From positions 1-64,000 of the forward strand of contig WTGX01000007.1 of the NCBI GenBank assembly GCA_011523385.1: a stretch of 64,000 nt of DNA. Direction: 5' to 3'. Made by a program: the position numbers and the translations under genes. This document shows, piece after piece, positions 60,070 through 64,000 of the stretch (its first letter is position 1; every line of letters starts with the position of its first letter). Origin of the DNA: Nitrospira sp. Lineage in GTDB: Bacteria; Nitrospirota; Nitrospiria; Nitrospirales; UBA8639. A model generated the notes under the pieces. That model was not told the DNA's origin. It did no database searches and saw nothing but the letters and a program-made list of their open reading frames with translations.

Positions 60070-60870
60070 CTATTCACGGGTTCGTTTTGCAAACCGCTGC
60101 TTTAACCGTTGACGCGCTTCTTCGGCCTGCTCAAACATTTTACACTTTTCATAGGTATTGATGAGATTGTAGTACGCCAACGGCTCATCCGGGCTGTGCT
60201 CAACGGCTTCTTCCATGATTTTTACAGCCATGTCTGATTTTTTCAACGTAAAAGCAATGTCCATGAGTTTAAAACTGGACTCCAAATGTTTGGGATCGAA
60301 TTCCAAGACCTTCATATACGCCTGCACGGCCATATCCAGAGTGTTGTAATCCGATATCTGCGGATTATCCAACTCTTCATAGACACCTGCCAGATTATAC
60401 CAGGCAATCGGATCTTCCGGGGTAATTTCGATTAATCGCTCGAAATACTCCTTGGCCTGCATGTATTCATTTTTGTCGTTATGGAGCCTTCCCAAATTGA
60501 ACAGGGCCAGCACGTCATATCCGTTCAACTCCAAGGCCCGTTCGTATTGGGGACGGGCATCGTCCATCATCCCCTTGGTGCCGTAGATCGTACCCAAGTT
60601 GGAATAATACATGGCCAAAGATCGATCCATTTCCGTTCTCAACACCTCGGCCATTTCGATGGCCTTCTTGACTTCGGTCAGGGCCTCTTCCAGCTTCCCT
60701 TTCCCAAAATACAACTCGCCCAACCGGCAACGGGCCTGAAAATCGTCCGGCTCTTCACTGAGCAACTTTTCAAGTTCCGCAATCTCTTCATCCGGCGTCA
60801 ACTGCTGCTCTTGGGCCTGCGGCTCGGCCACCCCACCCTCTTCCTGTGTTGCAACACGTTCTGCTTCCAT
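60070..60870 (-). CDS. Cytoplasmic TPR-repeat protein
   Basis: From ATG 60870 ([18 protein letters not shown]) the protein has about 266 residues. At least five TPRs follow an acidic N-terminus: [100 protein letters not shown] and a last repeat ending [15 protein letters not shown]. There is no signal peptide, so it probably works in the cytoplasm, for example as an assembly chaperone for the operon's enzyme. It begins 17 bp after the membrane-protein gene stop. Confidence 0.85.
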   Translation of the reverse strand: MEAERVATQEEGGVAEPQAQEQQLTPDEEIAELEKLLSEEPDDFQARCRLGELYFGKGKLEEALTEVKKAIEMAEVLRTEMDRSLAMYYSNLGTIYGTKGMMDDARPQYERALELNGYDVLALFNLGRLHNDKNEYMQAKEYFERLIEITPEDPIAWYNLAGVYEELDNPQISDYNTLDMAVQAYMKVLEFDPKHLESSFKLMDIAFTLKKSDMAVKIMEEAVEHSPDEPLAYYNLINTYEKCKMFEQAEEARQRLKQRFAKRTRE

Positions 60871-60887
60871 GATCGTTACATATCCTC

Positions 60888-61997
60888 TCAACGTATTTGA
60901 CTGAATGCAGGCGTCACCGGGGTATAAGCCACGGTTCCTGCTTTATTGCGTAATTTGCTCAGCGTGCCCCGCTTGTCGAGCGTCATCAGGATGAGCCCGA
61001 CGACGACCATTAACGTCAAATGCGACAATTGCAAGGCATATCCCGCCATGAACATCAATCCCAGGCCATACCCTGCCAGACGACCGATCAACACCAGTTT
61101 GATGACGGTATACGCCCAGCAGGTAAACCCTGCCATATAAAGAGCAAAGGGCAAATAAAACGTATACCCCATGCCCATTTGAAATACCCAGCCGATTCCC
61201 TGCCCGGCCTTTCTCGCGTCTTCGGCAAGCACGGGGCTATAGAGCGACAGGAAAAAATCGATGTAGAGCAACACGAAAAAAGTCGCGCCCCCGCTCAGCA
61301 GCAGTGTGATGGCCCACTTCCGTTGAGTCTTGTTCTTGGTAAAGAGCGACGTGCTGCCGTACGACCACAACACCAGAATACTCGCCAGGACCATGAGGGC
61401 CTCGCCTCCCCGGCTGATTTCATGCACGAGTGGCGGCGCAGAGACAATGCCCATTAAACCATACGTGGTGGACACCGTCTGGTAGTAAATCCAGCCCATG
61501 ATGCCGAATAAAAAACACCCTACGGTGATACGTTGTGCCCACAGATGATGCGTTGCCAGAAATTCCGCCATCAGGACCGCCAGGATCGCGAGGGACACGA
61601 CATTATAGACAACCGACCCCAACATGGCGGGCGGAAACAGAAGATAGACAACGGTCAACACGACGAGCAGGGAGACGGCCGGGACCAGGAACCCGTCAAA
61701 CTGCCCTGTCCATACCGATTGCCGTACTTTCTGAATCAGCAGAATGAACAAGACCAGAAACAGCAGGATGGAGGTGACGTTAAGAAGAATAAACCCCAGA
61801 GAGGAGAGCGTCTGAAATGTCAACCTGACGGCTTCGGATTTTTCGGCCAGCTTGGCCATGTGCATGCCCAGCCGGGAAGCCAAGCGATACAGCACAAGCT
61901 CCAAAAACGCCGATAGCAGAAGAAACTTGAGCGCATATTCAAACAGGATACCGGAGTTCGTCCCGCTTTCGTGACCCGCTGTCGACGCTGCCGTCAT
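60888..61997 (-). CDS. Polytopic inner-membrane protein of unknown function
   Basis: The 369-residue protein has about nine membrane helices, including LKFLLLSAFLELVLYRLA, LLNVTSILLFLVLFILLI, LVPAVSLLVVLTVVYLLFPPAMLG, WAITLLLSGGATFFVLLYIDFFLSLY and YTVIKLVLIGRLAGYGLGLMFMAG. Several His residues occur in or near helices (ATHHLWAQ, PLVHEIS, LSHLTLMV), so haem or quinone contact is possible but unproven. I do not recognise the family. It lies between the radical SAM gene (68 bp) and the TPR gene on the same strand. Confidence 0.75.
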   Translation of the reverse strand: MTAASTAGHESGTNSGILFEYALKFLLLSAFLELVLYRLASRLGMHMAKLAEKSEAVRLTFQTLSSLGFILLNVTSILLFLVLFILLIQKVRQSVWTGQFDGFLVPAVSLLVVLTVVYLLFPPAMLGSVVYNVVSLAILAVLMAEFLATHHLWAQRITVGCFLFGIMGWIYYQTVSTTYGLMGIVSAPPLVHEISRGGEALMVLASILVLWSYGSTSLFTKNKTQRKWAITLLLSGGATFFVLLYIDFFLSLYSPVLAEDARKAGQGIGWVFQMGMGYTFYLPFALYMAGFTCWAYTVIKLVLIGRLAGYGLGLMFMAGYALQLSHLTLMVVVGLILMTLDKRGTLSKLRNKAGTVAYTPVTPAFSQIR

Positions 61998-62065
61998 ATC
62001 CGTTCCGCCTTTTCTTCTCTTTCCGGTCAGATCAACACTGAGAATACACGGACGGCTCTTCGCGA

Positions 62066-63841
62066 TTAAGAAACGGCAGTGAATGCCGGAGCATGTTGTC
62101 GTTTATGTCGAGCGATGTACAACAGGCCATCGGCCATGGAATAATTAAACGGCAATTCGACGACCACCTCGCTGATTTTTTCGTATACGTGCTGATACAG
62201 CTTTTCAGCCTGTTCGGGCGTCATGCCTTCCTTGACTTCATAGAAGAAGCCCAAGCTCAAATCTTCGGCAGCGGGTCGCATAATGCGTTGAATTCCGTAG
62301 CCTCCCGGATCGTTCATAATGGGGGCTTCTTTTTCAAGATCGAAGAGACAGGGCTGGCATGAAAACCCATACGACGAATTCAGCTTTGTATTGTCCAATA
62401 CGAAATTCATGGTTTCCCGGGCTTCGTCTTCCGTTTCGGTGGGGAAACCGACGATGACGTAGCAATGGACCCCGATGCCCAAGTCAACGCAGTCCGCACA
62501 AATCCGGTCGACGTTCTCCTGGGTAATGCCCTTTTGCATAAAGTCCATCATACGCTTGTTGTAGGTCTCCAACCCGAATACGATCTTGTGGCACCCGGCA
62601 TCCCGCATGAGGGCCAGCAATTCTCTCGAGAGATTCTTCTCAAAACGCAGTTCGGCCGTCCACTGAAAGTCGCATTGTCGTTTCAGGATTTCTTTACAGA
62701 GCCGTCGCGTTGGCGAGAGGGCCAGGCATTCATCGGTAAAGAAGAAAAACGGCGTGTCGTATTTTTGAGAAAGCGCTTCGAGCTCGTCCACGACCTTGAT
62801 GGGATCTTTTTGGCGGAAATTCTGATGATCCAACGTCAGGGCGCAGAAGGCGCAGTCCTTATAATAACACCCTCGTGAAAACTGCACCGGCAACACCGTC
62901 TTGGGAGCCAGATACCGGTCGAGCGGGAATCCATCGTAATTGGGAGCCGGGTGTTCAGCCAGATTTTCCGAATAGAACGGCTGATTCACGATGACTTTTC
63001 CGTTTTCCCGATAGATGAGATTGGGAACCTTGGCAAAATTCTTTTTCCCTTCCAATTGATTCACCAACTCCAATAACGCCTTTTCTCCCTCAAACACGAT
63101 AAAATCGTCCGTTACCTGGAACAGCCGGTCACATCGACGAAGATTATCCACCAACCTGGTGAAGATACTTCCACCCACGGTCACGTGTATGTCGGGATTC
63201 GCTTCCTTGATGAGCCGGCACAGGGTCAGGCCGGGAATGATCTGAGACGTGGCGGTGATCGATACGCCGATCAACCCAGGATTTTCATCGATAATGGAAG
63301 AGAGAAAATGTTTTCGGTACAGGTCGAGGTAGGGATTCTGCTCTTCGTCGTGAATCGCCTTGAGAATGTCCCGGGAGGAATAGATGGAATAGGAAAACTG
63401 GTTGTCGACCACGGTGATTCTGGTTGGGAAATACACCGAAGACACCACCTCCAACCAGCGATCGATTAAAAACAGGCATTCCCTATACCGTTCAATGTCA
63501 TAAAACTCTTCCCCGTGAAGCGAGGCTTTGGCCGGTTCAATCTGGTCGATCAAATGGGGAAATCGATCCAAGGCTTCCACAATTCGACCGTAATGTTCAT
63601 CGCTCCCCGGTCCCGTCTCACCTTCACGCGAATCTTCCAATTGCCTCAGTTTTTCAACCAGTTTTTCATAGACTTCCAGACCATACGTTCTTGAGAGAAT
63701 CGTATCGAGAAGTTCTATGTTCAAATCCCGTTGACTCTTGTCGGTAATACCGGCTTGGTCAAGAAAAGCCGTTAGGCACGGAAGACTCAGATAGGGTTGC
63801 GAGGGATGCCAACTGGGAGGAAATAGTAAAGAGATTTTCAC
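62066..63841 (-). CDS. B12-binding-domain radical SAM protein
   Basis: The 591-residue protein has an N-terminal cobalamin-binding-like domain (LIGVSITATSQIIPGLTLCRLIKEANPDIHVTVGGSIFTRL). A radical SAM domain follows with the cluster motif SRGCYYKDCAFCALT, a C-x4-C-x2-C spacing seen in this subgroup. The GCHKIVFGLETYNKRMMDFMQKGI and HCYVIVGFPTETEDEARETM segments are typical. Substrate unknown; such enzymes methylate or rearrange lipids and cofactors. GTG 63841 is the start, with AAGGAGG four bases upstream. It is the first visible gene of the nine-gene operon. Confidence 0.88.
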   Translation of the reverse strand: MKISLLFPPSWHPSQPYLSLPCLTAFLDQAGITDKSQRDLNIELLDTILSRTYGLEVYEKLVEKLRQLEDSREGETGPGSDEHYGRIVEALDRFPHLIDQIEPAKASLHGEEFYDIERYRECLFLIDRWLEVVSSVYFPTRITVVDNQFSYSIYSSRDILKAIHDEEQNPYLDLYRKHFLSSIIDENPGLIGVSITATSQIIPGLTLCRLIKEANPDIHVTVGGSIFTRLVDNLRRCDRLFQVTDDFIVFEGEKALLELVNQLEGKKNFAKVPNLIYRENGKVIVNQPFYSENLAEHPAPNYDGFPLDRYLAPKTVLPVQFSRGCYYKDCAFCALTLDHQNFRQKDPIKVVDELEALSQKYDTPFFFFTDECLALSPTRRLCKEILKRQCDFQWTAELRFEKNLSRELLALMRDAGCHKIVFGLETYNKRMMDFMQKGITQENVDRICADCVDLGIGVHCYVIVGFPTETEDEARETMNFVLDNTKLNSSYGFSCQPCLFDLEKEAPIMNDPGGYGIQRIMRPAAEDLSLGFFYEVKEGMTPEQAEKLYQHVYEKISEVVVELPFNYSMADGLLYIARHKRQHAPAFTAVS

Positions 63842-64000
63842 ATTGCCTCCTTACATGAAGTTGTCTCGTGTCCCATGAAGATACATCTTCCGGTCATCAG
63901 CGTCGTTGGTCAATTCACGCACTGAAGGGTCAGTAATTCTTATACACGGCTTCCGGTTTCTTATGCAACTCTACGAAAGGACTGATACTTTCAGACAACC
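63842..64000. other. Upstream region of the radical SAM gene (window end)
   Basis: No gene is visible in the last 159 bases. They hold the ribosome site AAGGAGG of the radical SAM gene and probably its promoter, but no convincing -35/-10 pair was identified. Any further operon genes would lie beyond the window. Confidence 0.4.

Overview
The window looks like a chromosomal segment of a moderately GC-rich, Gram-negative, diderm bacterium that relies on multihaem c-type cytochromes. It carries outer-membrane lipid-trafficking genes (MlaA, MlaC/HpnM-like, HpnN-like), a Pal lipoprotein, beta-barrel outer-membrane proteins, at least five multihaem cytochromes, an ethylbenzene-dehydrogenase/NxrC-like haem subunit and TatA. 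This set fits a Nitrospira-like (Nitrospirota) chemolithotroph best. That placement is inference from gene content; no rRNA or other phylogenetic marker is present.

Layout. 1-4.6 kb: end of an autotransporter-like beta-barrel, an exported hypothetical protein, a TPR protein, mlaC/hpnM-like and mlaA. 4.6-9.6 kb: convergent hpnN-like RND transporter and a copper-type P-type ATPase. 9.7-17.6 kb: a compact six-gene minus-strand operon encoding a complete-looking electron conduit (five-haem cytochrome, outer-membrane barrel, membrane-anchored 2Fe-2S ferredoxin, four-haem cytochrome, membrane cytochrome b, ten-haem cytochrome with a Cys-rich N-terminus). It is preceded by a near-consensus sigma-70 promoter overlapped by a 17-bp perfect palindrome. 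18-25.4 kb: glutathione peroxidase, HAD hydrolase, a TumE-like pair, an ABC-class ATPase, an oxidoreductase and the agmatine-to-putrescine genes aguA/aguB.

25.4-36.4 kb is an AT-richer defence island. One probable operon runs from a 1,365-residue XRE-HTH/PD-(D/E)xK/STAND-NTPase protein into a motorless, BcgI-like restriction-modification pair (nuclease-methylase plus specificity subunit), with a small antitoxin-like ORF and a Zn/HNH-like protein. It is divergent from an AbiE-like type IV toxin-antitoxin module. The shared AT-rich intergenic region holds two 13-bp direct repeats.

36.4-54.3 kb: YihY-like membrane protein, a TPR remnant, Pal, a diguanylate cyclase with the MurU/AmgK cell-wall recycling pair, then central carbon metabolism (gnd, zwf, pgi, tkt). 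The zwf-pgi gap holds a decayed HigBA-like module beside a duplicated pgi 3' end. An IS30 element sits between pgi and tkt, inside a copy of a dispersed palindromic repeat. A TtuB/TtuA-like tRNA thiolation pair, a second copy of the repeat, an extremely AT-rich tract and ilvD follow.

54.4-63.8 kb: a nine-gene minus-strand operon (B12 radical SAM protein, polytopic membrane protein, TPR, TatA, NHL propeller, NxrC-like haem subunit, PDZ protein, two five-haem cytochromes), probably a respiratory or lithotrophic module. All starts, motifs and spacings were read by eye; no database search was run.
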